From: Paenibacillus sp. PAMC 26794
GTDB taxonomy: Bacteria > Bacillota > Bacilli > Paenibacillales > Paenibacillaceae
Direction: 5' to 3'
DNA length: 64,000 nt
NCBI RefSeq assembly: GCF_000316035.1
Contig: NZ_ANHX01000004.1
Location: 186,001-250,000 of the forward strand
The position numbers and the translations under genes are program-made. Of the stretch, positions 17,434 through 25,731 are shown piece after piece (position 1 is the stretch's first letter; each line of letters starts with the position of its first letter). The notes beneath the pieces were generated by a model. The model did no database searches and was not told where the DNA came from. It saw only the letters and a program-made list of their open reading frames with translations.

Positions 17434-17730
17434 ATGCAAGCATGGTTCGCATCACACCCGATCGTAGCCTACATCGTCATCTTTGTATTGATTACTTACG
17501 TATATAACAAGGTGTTTCGGGTACGTCAGAAATTGCCACTTGGTAAGGAAATCGTTCTCTATATTTTGATGGCGATGGGCACATTCATGCTTCTTGTTTT
17601 TCAGATCGACAAGCTGCCCATCATTCAATGTTTGTTGGTCGCGGTTGGTTTGATGTTGTTAGTGAGAGTGCGTTATTTTATTGAAGGTCGTCAAAAGAAA
17701 AAAGCGGAAGCTACCGCTCGAAACTCATAA
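17434..17730 (+). CDS. ylaH: YlaH-like membrane protein
   Basis: A 98-residue protein with two or three hydrophobic helices (VAYIVIFVLITYVYNKVF, EIVLYILMAMGTFMLLVF, PIIQCLLVAVGLMLLV) separated by short basic loops, and a basic tail RQKKKAEATARNS. Sequence style and position directly after typA match YlaH of Bacillales. The function is unknown. The start is ATG 17434 behind AAAGGAGCTG. Confidence 0.82.
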   Translation: MQAWFASHPIVAYIVIFVLITYVYNKVFRVRQKLPLGKEIVLYILMAMGTFMLLVFQIDKLPIIQCLLVAVGLMLLVRVRYFIEGRQKKKAEATARNS

Positions 17731-17744
17731 ATCCTGTCTTGTAC

Positions 17745-17786
17745 AGACCATCCGTTTTCCTTAGGGAAAGCGGTTGTCTTTTATTT
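17745..17786 (+). terminator. Terminator after ylaH
   Basis: The stem CCGTTTTCC-TTA-GGGAAAGCGG, extended by AGAC/GTCT, is followed by TTTTATTT. Confidence 0.75.
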
Positions 17787-17820
17787 AGACAAAAACAGAT
17801 GTGATAAAGGTGTTGAAGAT

Positions 17821-18882
17821 ATGAACTCAAATTCGAACGGACTGCCTCCACGGAGACAGGCACCGACGCAATCTGGTGCTTCTGGATCGAAGAATGGCAA
17901 GGGCAAGCAGCCTAAGAAGAAAAAGAGAATGAATGCTTTTGGCAGAATCCTTTTAAGTCTATTGGTTATTGCCATTGTGGTAGGCGGTGGATATGCGTAC
18001 TGGGTATACAATCAAGTCGTGGATACAGGCATCGATAAACCGGTACCTCCCGGGATGTCAGCCACAACCAAACCGATCACGATGCTGTTATTAGGCACAG
18101 ATAACCGTCCTGAAACTGGCACATATCTCTCGGATGTTGTTATGGTGGCTTCATTGAATCCGGAGACGAAGACGGCAACCATTGTATCTTTGCCTCGAGA
18201 CACGCGTATTCAATTGGATGGGTACAAAGCGAGCAAGCTGAATTCCTATTATCCAAGATTCAAAGCACAGGAAAAAACCACTGGCAAAAATGCAGAGGAT
18301 CAGATGAAGGAAATGATGGGCAAGTATTTGGATGTAGATATTAATTATACAACCGTCCTGAATTTCCAGGCATTCCGTGACGCTGTCAATGCCGTGGGTG
18401 GCGTAGATGTGACTGTGGATAAAAATATGTGTTATAGAGATACAGCCGATGGTACAGATATCAATCTGGTCGCAGGCGCACAACATCTCGATGGTAAAGC
18501 AGCACTGGATTTTGTTCGTTACCGCAAATCCAATTGTAATCCAAAGACTGCTGAATCCAATGACTTTGATCGTAACAAACGTCAAAACCAAGTGCTGAAC
18601 TCCATGCTGGATCAGATGAAATCTCTTGGGGGCATTACAAAGATCAGCAAAGTGATTGGTGCAGTTGACAAGAACATGACGACAGATGTGGAATCGGAAC
18701 AAATGAAAAACTTTATCTCGACGTATTGGAACATTTCCACCTCGGATGTACATTATACTCCGGTTACCGGAGAGTGGAGAAGTCCATATGTGTATATTAA
18801 TGAGACGGAACTCGCCAATGCCAAGCAGGCATTACAAGATACACTTTCAGGTAAAGTAACGGCTTCACCTTCAGGCGAATAA
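17821..18882 (+). CDS. LytR-CpsA-Psr (LCP) family cell-wall glycopolymer ligase
   Basis: A 353-residue type II membrane protein. A basic cytoplasmic N-terminus (about 1-40, KQPKKKKR) and one transmembrane segment (about 41-63) precede the external LCP domain (about 80-310). That domain carries MLLLGTDNRPE, the phosphate-binding SLPRDTRIQLDG, and a LDFVRYRK-type segment. LCP enzymes move lipid-linked teichoic acids or other polymers onto peptidoglycan. The ribosome site is weak (AAGGTG). It stands after a terminator, so it has its own promoter. The exact polymer is not predictable. Confidence 0.92.
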   Translation: MNSNSNGLPPRRQAPTQSGASGSKNGKGKQPKKKKRMNAFGRILLSLLVIAIVVGGGYAYWVYNQVVDTGIDKPVPPGMSATTKPITMLLLGTDNRPETGTYLSDVVMVASLNPETKTATIVSLPRDTRIQLDGYKASKLNSYYPRFKAQEKTTGKNAEDQMKEMMGKYLDVDINYTTVLNFQAFRDAVNAVGGVDVTVDKNMCYRDTADGTDINLVAGAQHLDGKAALDFVRYRKSNCNPKTAESNDFDRNKRQNQVLNSMLDQMKSLGGITKISKVIGAVDKNMTTDVESEQMKNFISTYWNISTSDVHYTPVTGEWRSPYVYINETELANAKQALQDTLSGKVTASPSGE

Positions 18883-18899
18883 CCTTCATTCTTTTGGGA

Positions 18900-18929
18900 T
18901 TGGAAGCACGTTAATCGGTATGCTATAAT
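18900..18929 (+). promoter_or_regulatory. SigA-type promoter before the flavin-barrel gene
   Basis: TTGGAA (18900-18905) and TATAAT (18924-18929) are separated by 18 bp, about 50 bp before the start codon. Confidence 0.6.
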
Positions 18930-18980
18930 AACATAAACCAAGTATAAGAATTGCATAAAGAAGGTTAGGGGGCTGGTTGA

Positions 18981-19433
18981 ATGTCCGAAGCCGTCACACA
19001 ATTAACTGAATCTCTTTTACAGCAATTCAAGAATGAGACCTTTGTGCTTCTGAGCACAGTGGATGTAGAATCCGGAGGTCCGACTTCAACAGCCATCTCC
19101 TGGATTTATGCGGAGAATGCTTCTACTTTTCGTGTAGCGATCGATCATCGTTCACGTTTAGTGAATAACATGATTACTAATCCGCTCATTACGGTTACTG
19201 TCTTTGGAGAAGAGACGGTGTACGCAGTGAACGGACGTGCTGCGGTACGACAAGATCCGCTGCTGGACGTTCCATTTAATATGTGCTGTTTCGACATTAC
19301 AATTGAAGCGGTGAGGAATGCTCTGTTCTACGGCGCTCAATTGTCCTCTGTGCCTCAATATGTCAAAATATATGATCAGCGTGCTGCTGAGAAATTAGAT
19401 GAGCAGGTTTTTGCTGCCATGAAAAAAGCCTAG
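18981..19433 (+). CDS. Pyridoxamine 5'-phosphate oxidase-like split-barrel protein
   Basis: A 150-residue single-domain protein resembling the FMN-binding split-barrel (PNPOx-like) family. An N-terminal helix is followed by beta strands with FVLLSTVD, TAISWIYAE, FRVAIDHRSRLVNNM and PLITVTVFG. These patterns occur in small flavin-binding oxidoreductases of unknown substrate. No cofactor-specific residue can be proven here. The start is ATG 18981 behind AGGGGGCTGG. The last codons lie inside a terminator stem shared with the convergent lipoprotein gene. Confidence 0.75.
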   Translation: MSEAVTQLTESLLQQFKNETFVLLSTVDVESGGPTSTAISWIYAENASTFRVAIDHRSRLVNNMITNPLITVTVFGEETVYAVNGRAAVRQDPLLDVPFNMCCFDITIEAVRNALFYGAQLSSVPQYVKIYDQRAAEKLDEQVFAAMKKA

Positions 19434-19454
19434 TGAGAGATCACTGGGCTTTTT
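19423..19454. terminator. Bidirectional terminator overlapping both convergent stop codons
   Basis: A 14-bp stem (AAAAAGCCTAGTGA with TCACTGGGCTTTTT, loop GAGA) contains the TAG stop of the upstream gene (19431-19433). It also contains the TGA stop of the minus-strand gene (read from TCA, 19441-19443). A and T runs flank it on the two sides. Confidence 0.92.
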
Positions 19455-20136
19455 GTTGTCTTTTGTCAGATGAATGCAGCTGCTGCATTTGTTGTTTTTG
19501 ATTCACAGGTTCATCCGGATTTTGACGGACTTTGACGTCTTTCGGGAGTTGAGGGATAATTCGTCCCACCATGTCAGCGATTTCTGAAGCAAAACCGGAG
19601 ATTGGGTGCCCTTGACGAATATGTTCACCGATCTCTTTAATTCGTTCAGTGACATCTGCATCTGCAGTAACGATGGAATCTATACCTTCGGGGTCTTTGC
19701 GAAGTGCTTCGGCAACAGAGTACTTAATGGTACCCACCCGAGCACGTTCCAGTTCACCATCAACATCGATGCCAACTACGGCTGTATTACCGAGTATGAC
19801 GCAGTTCGCATCTTCAACACCTTCCACTTGCTTGGCAAGGGCTTTGAGGTGATTGACTCGTTTTTCATTTGGCATCCGGCCACTCTGTGCATCATCCGCA
19901 ATGTTGGTATCATGGACTTCACCTGTATTCTCATTGAGACGGTCCAATCGTGAAGGATTCATCCGATCTTCCTGTGCATTGAGCATGTGAGATCCTTTCC
20001 TTTGATCTTGCTGAGTTGTTACATTTCCTCCGTAACCTTTCGCATGTGTACCTTGATTCGGCGAAGCGCTGCGTGTGGAACTGTTGCAACCTGTAAGTAT
20101 AAAGATCAGAAGCAGCGTGCAAACCCATATTTTCAT
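19441..20136 (-). CDS. YhcN/YlaJ-family sporulation lipoprotein
   Basis: A 231-residue lipoprotein. The signal peptide ends in the lipobox LTGC (C17). A polar linker is followed by the YhcN/YlaJ domain (about 85-190: NEKRVNHLKALAKQVEGVEDANCVILGNTAVVGIDV) and a Gln-rich tail. Family members are lipoproteins made during sporulation and found in or near the spore membrane, with roles in outgrowth. Its place between typA/ylaH and phoH mirrors the ylaG-ylaK order of B. subtilis, which favours YlaJ. The start is ATG 20136 with AAAGGATG upstream. Confidence 0.82.
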   Translation of the reverse strand: MKIWVCTLLLIFILTGCNSSTRSASPNQGTHAKGYGGNVTTQQDQRKGSHMLNAQEDRMNPSRLDRLNENTGEVHDTNIADDAQSGRMPNEKRVNHLKALAKQVEGVEDANCVILGNTAVVGIDVDGELERARVGTIKYSVAEALRKDPEGIDSIVTADADVTERIKEIGEHIRQGHPISGFASEIADMVGRIIPQLPKDVKVRQNPDEPVNQKQQMQQLHSSDKRQQKAQ

Positions 20137-20171
20137 AAATGTTCATCCTTTCTTGGAGTTTTTCAGAATGG

Positions 20172-20200
20172 TTGACAATTATTTTGCCCTAGTCGAATAC
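20172..20200 (+). promoter_or_regulatory. Probable SigA promoter before phoH
   Basis: A consensus TTGACA (20172-20177) is followed after 17 bp by GAATAC (20195-20200), which is a weak -10. It lies about 90 bp ahead of the phoH start. Confidence 0.5.
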
Positions 20201-20288
20201 ATTTATGTATGGGATCATGATTGTCCATGCCGCTGCTGAAAGATCACACTATTCATGCCTTTAACGACGCCGCTTTGGAGGGGATTGA

Positions 20289-21623
20289 ATGAAAAAGATT
20301 TTTGTATTGGATACCAACGTGCTTCTGCATGACCCCAATGCCATATTTGCCTTTGAGGAACATGAGGTAATCATTCCCGCGGTTGTACTGGAGGAGATCG
20401 ACTCCAAAAAAAGAAATGCCGATGAAATTGGGCGTAATGCCCGTAATGTATCCAGACTGTTAGATGGATTACGAGAGCTGGGTCACTTGCACAGCGGGGT
20501 ACCTTTGGCTAATGGAGGTAACCTGAAAGTAGAGCTGAATCATCGGAGTTTCGTGAGAGTTCAGGAAATGTTTGGTGAAGTGTCCAACGATAATCGCATT
20601 TTGGCTGTCGCACTGAATTATCAGATTGAGGAGAATGAAAAGGAAGTAGTCGAAAGACAGGTCGTGCTTGTCAGTAAAGATGTACTTGTGCGTATCAAAG
20701 CGGATGTACTTGGTCTGTTCACACAGGATTACTTATCAGATCGGACGGCAGGACTCAGTGAGTTATATCCAGGTTATACGGCCCTAAAAGTTCATCCGTC
20801 AGTGATTGATGAGTTTTACACATATCGTTTTTTACCGATCAAACCGTTGCAGTTGTCTTATTCGTTGTATCCGAATGAATTCGTCATTCTCAAAGATGAG
20901 ATGGGAACCAATAAATCTGCTTTGCTTAAAGTCAATACAGAGGGAACAAAGCTGGAGCCGCTTTTCCTCAGTAATGATAATGTTTGGGGTATCAGCGCAC
21001 GTAACGCACAACAACGCATGGCACTGGAACTGCTTTTGAATGATGACATCCCGCTTGTTACCATCACTGGCAAAGCTGGAACAGGGAAAACCTTGCTGGC
21101 ACTGGCAGCAGGACTGCTTAAGGTAGAGGATGATCATAAATACAAAAAACTGTTGATTGCTCGTCCTGTCGTTCCGATGGGGAAAGATATCGGTTACTTG
21201 CCCGGTGAGAAGGAAGAAAAACTCCGTCCATGGATGCAGCCGATTTATGATAATCTCGAGTTTTTGTTTGACACCAAAAAAGCCGGAGATATCGATAAAA
21301 TTCTAATGGGGCTTGGCAGTATTCAGGTGGAGGCCTTAACGTATATTCGTGGAAGATCGATACCTGGACAGTTTATCATTATTGATGAAGCCCAGAACCT
21401 GTCGCGCCACGAAGTGAAGACCATTGTATCAAGGGTCGGTGAAGGCAGTAAGATTATTTTGATGGGAGACCCCGAACAGATAGACCATCCGTATCTTGAT
21501 TCTGCCAGTAACGGTCTGACGTATATCGTGGAACGGTTCAAACAAGAGGGAATCAGCGGACACATCATGCTCGAAAAAGGAGAACGGTCCAAGCTGGCAC
21601 AGCTTGCAGCTGATTTATTGTAA
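20289..21623 (+). CDS. phoH: PhoH family ATPase with N-terminal PIN domain (YlaK)
   Basis: A 444-residue PIN-PhoH protein. The PIN nuclease-like domain (about 1-145) opens with VLDTNVLLHDP and keeps EEIDSKK and SNDNRILA acidic residues. The PhoH ATPase domain (about 240-444) has Walker A GKAGTGKT (261-268), RPVVPMGKDIGYLPG and Walker B IIIDEAQNL. Such PhoH2-type fusions are RNA helicase/RNase proteins. The start is ATG 20289 behind GGAGGGG. A terminator follows, so it is a single-gene unit. Confidence 0.93.
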   Translation: MKKIFVLDTNVLLHDPNAIFAFEEHEVIIPAVVLEEIDSKKRNADEIGRNARNVSRLLDGLRELGHLHSGVPLANGGNLKVELNHRSFVRVQEMFGEVSNDNRILAVALNYQIEENEKEVVERQVVLVSKDVLVRIKADVLGLFTQDYLSDRTAGLSELYPGYTALKVHPSVIDEFYTYRFLPIKPLQLSYSLYPNEFVILKDEMGTNKSALLKVNTEGTKLEPLFLSNDNVWGISARNAQQRMALELLLNDDIPLVTITGKAGTGKTLLALAAGLLKVEDDHKYKKLLIARPVVPMGKDIGYLPGEKEEKLRPWMQPIYDNLEFLFDTKKAGDIDKILMGLGSIQVEALTYIRGRSIPGQFIIIDEAQNLSRHEVKTIVSRVGEGSKIILMGDPEQIDHPYLDSASNGLTYIVERFKQEGISGHIMLEKGERSKLAQLAADLL

Positions 21624-21660
21624 TATTTAGGGGATTTATTTCCCGGAAAATGTTGTTATT

Positions 21661-21687
21661 AAAGCCGGCTCCTGAAGCCGGCTTTTT
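21661..21687 (+). terminator. Terminator after phoH
   Basis: AAAGCCGGCT and AGCCGGCTTT pair around CCTGA, followed by a T-run. The rest of the gap to 21844 holds a small perfect hairpin, CCGAAAAA-GTG-TTTTTCGG (21748-21766), and a TACAAT near 21797 that may be the next gene's -10. Confidence 0.9.
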
Positions 21688-21844
21688 GCTGAAAAAATAA
21701 GTAAGCGTTATTACACAGAACTCGATATGCTCGTATTATGCAAAAATCCGAAAAAGTGTTTTTCGGCAGGGTAGGACAAGAGTACTACTTATTTGTTACA
21801 ATAACTGCTGCAGGAAAAAACTAGGTGAACAGGGAGGGAAGTTA

Positions 21845-23116
21845 ATGAAGCGTAGACATCAGGTTGTTTTATTCGCGGTATTGCTGCTTTCGTTAACGAT
21901 CTTGTCACCGAGTTTTGACTTTAGAGGTTCGCAGCTCAATCAGGAACGCGATCAGGAGAAGGATGCTTTTCCTGGGTCTTCGTCCCGTAATGAAGATGCT
22001 CAAGCTCCGCTGGAGATTGTAGTGGCCATGTCGGATGAAGAGTTTCAAGCCTTTCAAAAAATAGCTAAAGAAGTTGCTGCTTCCCAGCTGGTAGAGATTA
22101 ATCTTCGGAATGAGAAGCCGGATACATATAAGCATGTTTTGGATCTTGAATTTTCACTAGGGGAGAACGGTGATGTTGTTCTGCTTGATAGTGAGGAAGT
22201 GCAATACTATGCCCAAAAAGGGTACCTGTATCCATTAAACGGAACAACATTATCGAAGTCGCTAGGAGATACGATGGTTGGGTTACGGGGAATGACAGAG
22301 TGGAATGGTTATCAGTGGGGAATGCCTTTTGATTTTGATCCGTACATTCTGGCTGCACAATCTTCATTTCTGAAGAGAGCTGGTCTGGAGTCATTACCTC
22401 GCAATAAAGATCAGTGGGTCAAACTTACTCAACAAGCCGTTGCGGAAGGCATCCCTTTGATTACAATGAACATCAATGATATGTACGGGACGAATGCGTG
22501 GCTGAATCATTTGGAACCGAGAATGGCACCAGATCAAGTTAAACGAACACAATTAGATTCGCAAACAAGGGATCTTCAGCAAGGTATTCAGTTGATGAAT
22601 CAGATTCAGACTCTTATTAGGCTTGAGTCTACCAATTCGGAATTCTCTCCAACTGCTGACCAGAACGGCACACCGATGGTTGTATCATTGTTATCTCAAT
22701 TATTAAGTGCGGATCAAGCGAGTACAGTGGATAAAGATTCTTTGGAGCGGATTTCTTTCGAAACCTTGGAAACTGTAAACTCCAGAAGCCTTGTCATTAC
22801 TGCGGGTTCGGTTGAGGCTGAGGAGGCCAGTAGATGGATTGAAGGAATGACGTCCGCTACGACACAGCTGAAATGGTACCAACAGGTTAACCGGTTGCCC
22901 GCAAAGCAACAGGAACTGGATATGGAGTCTGAGAAAATCGTTGAACGTTATGACATGACAAAGGGACAATCCTGGTTCCCGACCACCCCAGATGTCCCTG
23001 CTGCAACGACCGAAAGTCATGCTCTAATAACTCGTTTTCATAAAAAAGTACAACAATTCTTAAAGGGAGAAATTACAGCGAATCAATACGTAGACAGTAT
23101 TAGAACGACGAATTAA
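21845..23116 (+). CDS. Exported solute-binding-protein-like protein, orphan
   Basis: A 423-residue protein with an N-terminal hydrophobic segment (about 5-24) that is either an uncleaved anchor or a signal peptide. The whole chain has no cysteine, so it is not a lipoprotein. The body resembles family 1 extracellular solute-binding proteins: EIVVAMSDEEFQAFQKIAKE, a GDVVLLDSEEVQYYAQKGYLYPL block, and WGMPFDFDPYILAAQ. No permease or ATPase gene lies nearby. The ligand is unknown and it may have lost a transport role. It converges on the next gene with only 2 bp between stop codons. Confidence 0.65.
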   Translation: MKRRHQVVLFAVLLLSLTILSPSFDFRGSQLNQERDQEKDAFPGSSSRNEDAQAPLEIVVAMSDEEFQAFQKIAKEVAASQLVEINLRNEKPDTYKHVLDLEFSLGENGDVVLLDSEEVQYYAQKGYLYPLNGTTLSKSLGDTMVGLRGMTEWNGYQWGMPFDFDPYILAAQSSFLKRAGLESLPRNKDQWVKLTQQAVAEGIPLITMNINDMYGTNAWLNHLEPRMAPDQVKRTQLDSQTRDLQQGIQLMNQIQTLIRLESTNSEFSPTADQNGTPMVVSLLSQLLSADQASTVDKDSLERISFETLETVNSRSLVITAGSVEAEEASRWIEGMTSATTQLKWYQQVNRLPAKQQELDMESEKIVERYDMTKGQSWFPTTPDVPAATTESHALITRFHKKVQQFLKGEITANQYVDSIRTTN

Positions 23117-23118
23117 CT

Positions 23119-24198
23119 TTAAAAAGATATAGCCAGCGTTACTTCCAGTACACCCTCACTTGTTGAAACATCGGTTGCTTTGACAAACGACAGGATTTTC
23201 TGTGGATAGAACCCAAGGTCAAATTCTCTTTCCAGCATTCGGCGAGTGGTGTCTGGTAATTCAAGCTGGTTGAATACAAGTTTGTCCACATGAAAACGAA
23301 TGGAGTTTTGAGGTTCATTTTCTACCGTATAATGTCCTTCGATGCTTAATTGCAACTCATCCCGCTGACCGGAAGCTATAATCTTATCCTGATTAAACTG
23401 AAAGGCAAAGTCTTCAAAGATGGGATTTTGGGAACGTAGAAATGCATTAAGCTCATCCTGACCAATTCGAATCGTATACGTTGTTCCAGTTGTGGATATG
23501 CCTCCGTTTTGTTTTTGGATAAAATCGGGCAGGTTCTGCATGGCAGATGCCAATGCTTTGAAATATCGTTTCACCTCATAGATGCCGATATTTTCCCAAT
23601 AAAGGGTCAATTCATCCATCAGTTTCTGAATCGCTGCCGCATCTCCGCTGGTGGCTATTTGGGCGTCCACTTCTTTTTGCAAGGCGACTACACGTTCCCG
23701 CTGGTTTTGAAGACTAGTCTTCATTTCGGATAATTCTGCTGTAGTCTGATGAATCTGAGTGGAAGTCTGTTGCAGGTTGCGATAACGGTCCTGATATTTG
23801 TCCAGCACAGCCTGATCCCGTCCGATAATAATCTGGTAATAATCATACAGTACAAACAGGTCTTTGAATGACCTTGCTCCCAGGACCGTCATGAGAAGAC
23901 TGTCGCGTTCTCCTGTATAGTAGGACCTCACTACAGCTCCGGCCCGATCTTGCTGAATATGTATCTGCTCTTCCTGTTCCTGAAGCTGGACGGATAATGT
24001 CTCGTATTGTTGAGCCAGCTGTTTCTGCCTTTCGGTGATGCGTTCGATTTCGTGATCGATTTCAACGATGGATAGACTTTTTTGCAATATTTCACGTGTA
24101 TCCTCAGGTGAAGACTCTCCATAGGCATGAGCTAATGGTAGCTGGAGGAATAAAATGATGCATAATATAAATGCGGCAATGCCGTTATGACGTCTCAC
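23119..24198 (-). CDS. Exported coiled-coil protein of unknown function
   Basis: A 359-residue protein with a signal peptide (about 1-26, ending AHA). A long heptad-rich coiled coil follows (about 40-110 and 140-190, as in ITERQKQLAQQYETLSVQLQEQEEQ), resembling the N-terminal helices of PcsB/CwlO/EnvC-type proteins. The C-terminal beta-rich domain (about 235-359) is unlike their NlpC/P60 or LytM domains, and no catalytic motif is seen. The start is GTG 24198 with AAGGAGAA upstream. It may act as a wall-hydrolase regulator or adaptor, but that is only a structural guess. Confidence 0.65.
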   Translation of the reverse strand: MRRHNGIAAFILCIILFLQLPLAHAYGESSPEDTREILQKSLSIVEIDHEIERITERQKQLAQQYETLSVQLQEQEEQIHIQQDRAGAVVRSYYTGERDSLLMTVLGARSFKDLFVLYDYYQIIIGRDQAVLDKYQDRYRNLQQTSTQIHQTTAELSEMKTSLQNQRERVVALQKEVDAQIATSGDAAAIQKLMDELTLYWENIGIYEVKRYFKALASAMQNLPDFIQKQNGGISTTGTTYTIRIGQDELNAFLRSQNPIFEDFAFQFNQDKIIASGQRDELQLSIEGHYTVENEPQNSIRFHVDKLVFNQLELPDTTRRMLEREFDLGFYPQKILSFVKATDVSTSEGVLEVTLAISF

Positions 24199-24331
24199 CG
24201 ATCATTCTCCTTCCACTTCTTAAATGACAATAGTACAGGCTTGTTGTCTTCCAGACAATATATGAAACAAATACGTGAATTATCCTTAGTGGTTACATAT
24301 CACCATGAACATTCATTTAATCTGAACACAA

Positions 24332-24357
24332 CAAAAAAGCAACCCGACAGATATCGG
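24332..24357 (-). terminator. Weak terminator after the DUF2626 gene (minus strand)
   Basis: Read on the minus strand, CCGATATCTGTCGG forms a short hairpin followed by GTTGCTTTTTTG. The stem is short, so efficiency is doubtful. Confidence 0.5.
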
Positions 24358-24380
24358 ATCACTTTGATGCTGCAGGTGGA

Positions 24381-24617
24381 TTAGAGCGGCAAACCCATTT
24401 CGAATACGGTCCAGTAGCTGAACCCCGTGAATGTTACGATCATATAACCCCAGAAGAGCAATATGTACGTTCGCTCGGTAAATTTCAAGTATCCCAAAAT
24501 GACAAAAAACGCAGTCTGCAGGAAAAAAAGCAAAGCCATTTCCACCAGATCTCCCGCAAAAGCCATCAGGCCAATTGCAAGCGTAAAGAACCCGAGTACC
24601 CGAAACATGCGTGCCAC
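24381..24617 (-). CDS. DUF2626 membrane protein (YqgY-like)
   Basis: A 78-residue protein with three hydrophobic segments (MFRVLGFFTLAIGLMAFAG, ALLFFLQTAFFVILGYL, ILLFWGYMIVTFTGFSYW). It matches the small, highly conserved DUF2626 family, which includes B. subtilis YqgY. The start is GTG 24617, directly preceded by AGGAGAGGAGGATTTACC. A longer frame to 24695 adds residues not seen in the family. The function is unknown. Confidence 0.82.
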   Translation of the reverse strand: MARMFRVLGFFTLAIGLMAFAGDLVEMALLFFLQTAFFVILGYLKFTERTYILLFWGYMIVTFTGFSYWTVFEMGLPL

Positions 24618-24930
24618 GGTAAATCCTCCTCTCCTAAGTACGATCATAGATTGTCTACACAACATTATACCGGGAAAGGAAAAACGTGTAAACAAATTTG
24701 GATATGAAAGCGAATTCTTTTTTGCTCAAAGTAAGTATAGAGGGATATGTTTTACGTATGTCACGTATGAGCAAGCCTGAATGTGGAAATACATTTTAGT
24801 ATGAAATCAATTCTATGAACTCTATGAGAGGCATAAGAATGAATGAAGCAGCTTTTATACCTAATTCACATACCGGGCTTCCGGTAATGCGGACGGTTAT
24901 TTTAGGATGTTGTTAGGAGGGTATTATAGC
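24618..24930. other. Divergent intergenic region between the DUF2626 and rsfA-like genes
   Basis: About 310 bp holding promoters for both sides. A small hairpin TACCGG-GCTT-CCGGTA lies at 24873-24888. No convincing sigma-factor consensus or small gene was found. Confidence 0.35.
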
Positions 24931-25581
24931 ATGACTGCAGTGAGACAGGATGCTTGGAGTACAGAGGACGATTTGATATTGGCTGAGGTTACTTTGCGTC
25001 ATATTCGGGAAGGCAGTACACAATTGGCCGCTTTTGAAGAGGTGGGCGAAAAAATAGGCAGAACATCTGCCGCATGTGGTTTTCGCTGGAACAGTTGCGT
25101 ACGTAAGAAGTATGAGTCTGCCATCAGTAACGCCAAGGCACAACGACAAAAACGAAGTTATCTCAGAAAGCAGCCAGCTATGCTCGGACCGCAGGTTGCG
25201 GCATTGTCTACACTGGACACGGAAGAACATCTGTACAAATCAGATGGGATTTCAGACGATTCATTATCCATGGATGCAGTAATCCGCTTCCTGCGACAAT
25301 GGAAAGGAACAGTGCAGGAGAGTAGTCGTCAACTCAAGATGCTGGAGAAGGAGCTTCGGGAGAAAGAAGATGAATTGCTTGAACTGCGTTGTGAGAATGA
25401 CCGTCTCTCCAAGGAAGTGAATGAAGTACAGACGGATTACCGTGTGGTGAATGACGACTACAAAGCTTTGATTCAGATTATGGATCGGGCTCGCAGACTC
25501 GCATTTTTGTCCGAAGAAGAAGAGGAACTTAAAACACGTTTCAAGATGGATGCCAACGGGAATCTGGAACGAATTGAGTAA
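24931..25581 (+). CDS. rsfA: RsfA-like prespore transcription factor
   Basis: A 216-residue DNA-binding protein. The N-terminal Myb/SANT-like domain (about 1-60) reads RQDAWSTEDDLILAEVTLRHIREGSTQLAAF with SAACGFRWNSCVRKKYE, the RsfA/YlbO signature. The C-terminal half (about 120-195) is a coiled coil (LKMLEKELREKEDELLELRCENDRLSKEVNE). In B. subtilis RsfA tunes SigF-dependent genes in the forespore. The start at ATG 24931 follows AGGAGGG. Its position two genes before the dcw region, next to panE, parallels ylbO-ylbQ in B. subtilis. Confidence 0.88.
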   Translation: MTAVRQDAWSTEDDLILAEVTLRHIREGSTQLAAFEEVGEKIGRTSAACGFRWNSCVRKKYESAISNAKAQRQKRSYLRKQPAMLGPQVAALSTLDTEEHLYKSDGISDDSLSMDAVIRFLRQWKGTVQESSRQLKMLEKELREKEDELLELRCENDRLSKEVNEVQTDYRVVNDDYKALIQIMDRARRLAFLSEEEEELKTRFKMDANGNLERIE

Positions 25582-25617
25582 CAAATTCAGACGCTTGATT
25601 TGTGAAAGTCAGGTATG

Positions 25618-25663
25618 AACCCGCCACACCTCCGTTACATAACGGCAGGTATGACGGGTTTTT
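25618..25663 (+). terminator. Terminator after rsfA
   Basis: The outer stem AACCCG/CGGGTT and inner hairpin CCGTT/AACGG are followed by TTTTTAG. Confidence 0.8.
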
Positions 25664-25731
25664 AGTTTGGTGTTTTTGTTCTATTATAGATAATAGAAGA
25701 GCAACTACTGAAGCGGAGAGGAGTGCATCAT

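Noticed and set aside
24187..24384. A 65-codon forward frame between the coiled-coil gene and the DUF2626 gene
   Set aside because: No ribosome site and no familiar composition; it overlaps the promoter region and a minus-strand terminator.
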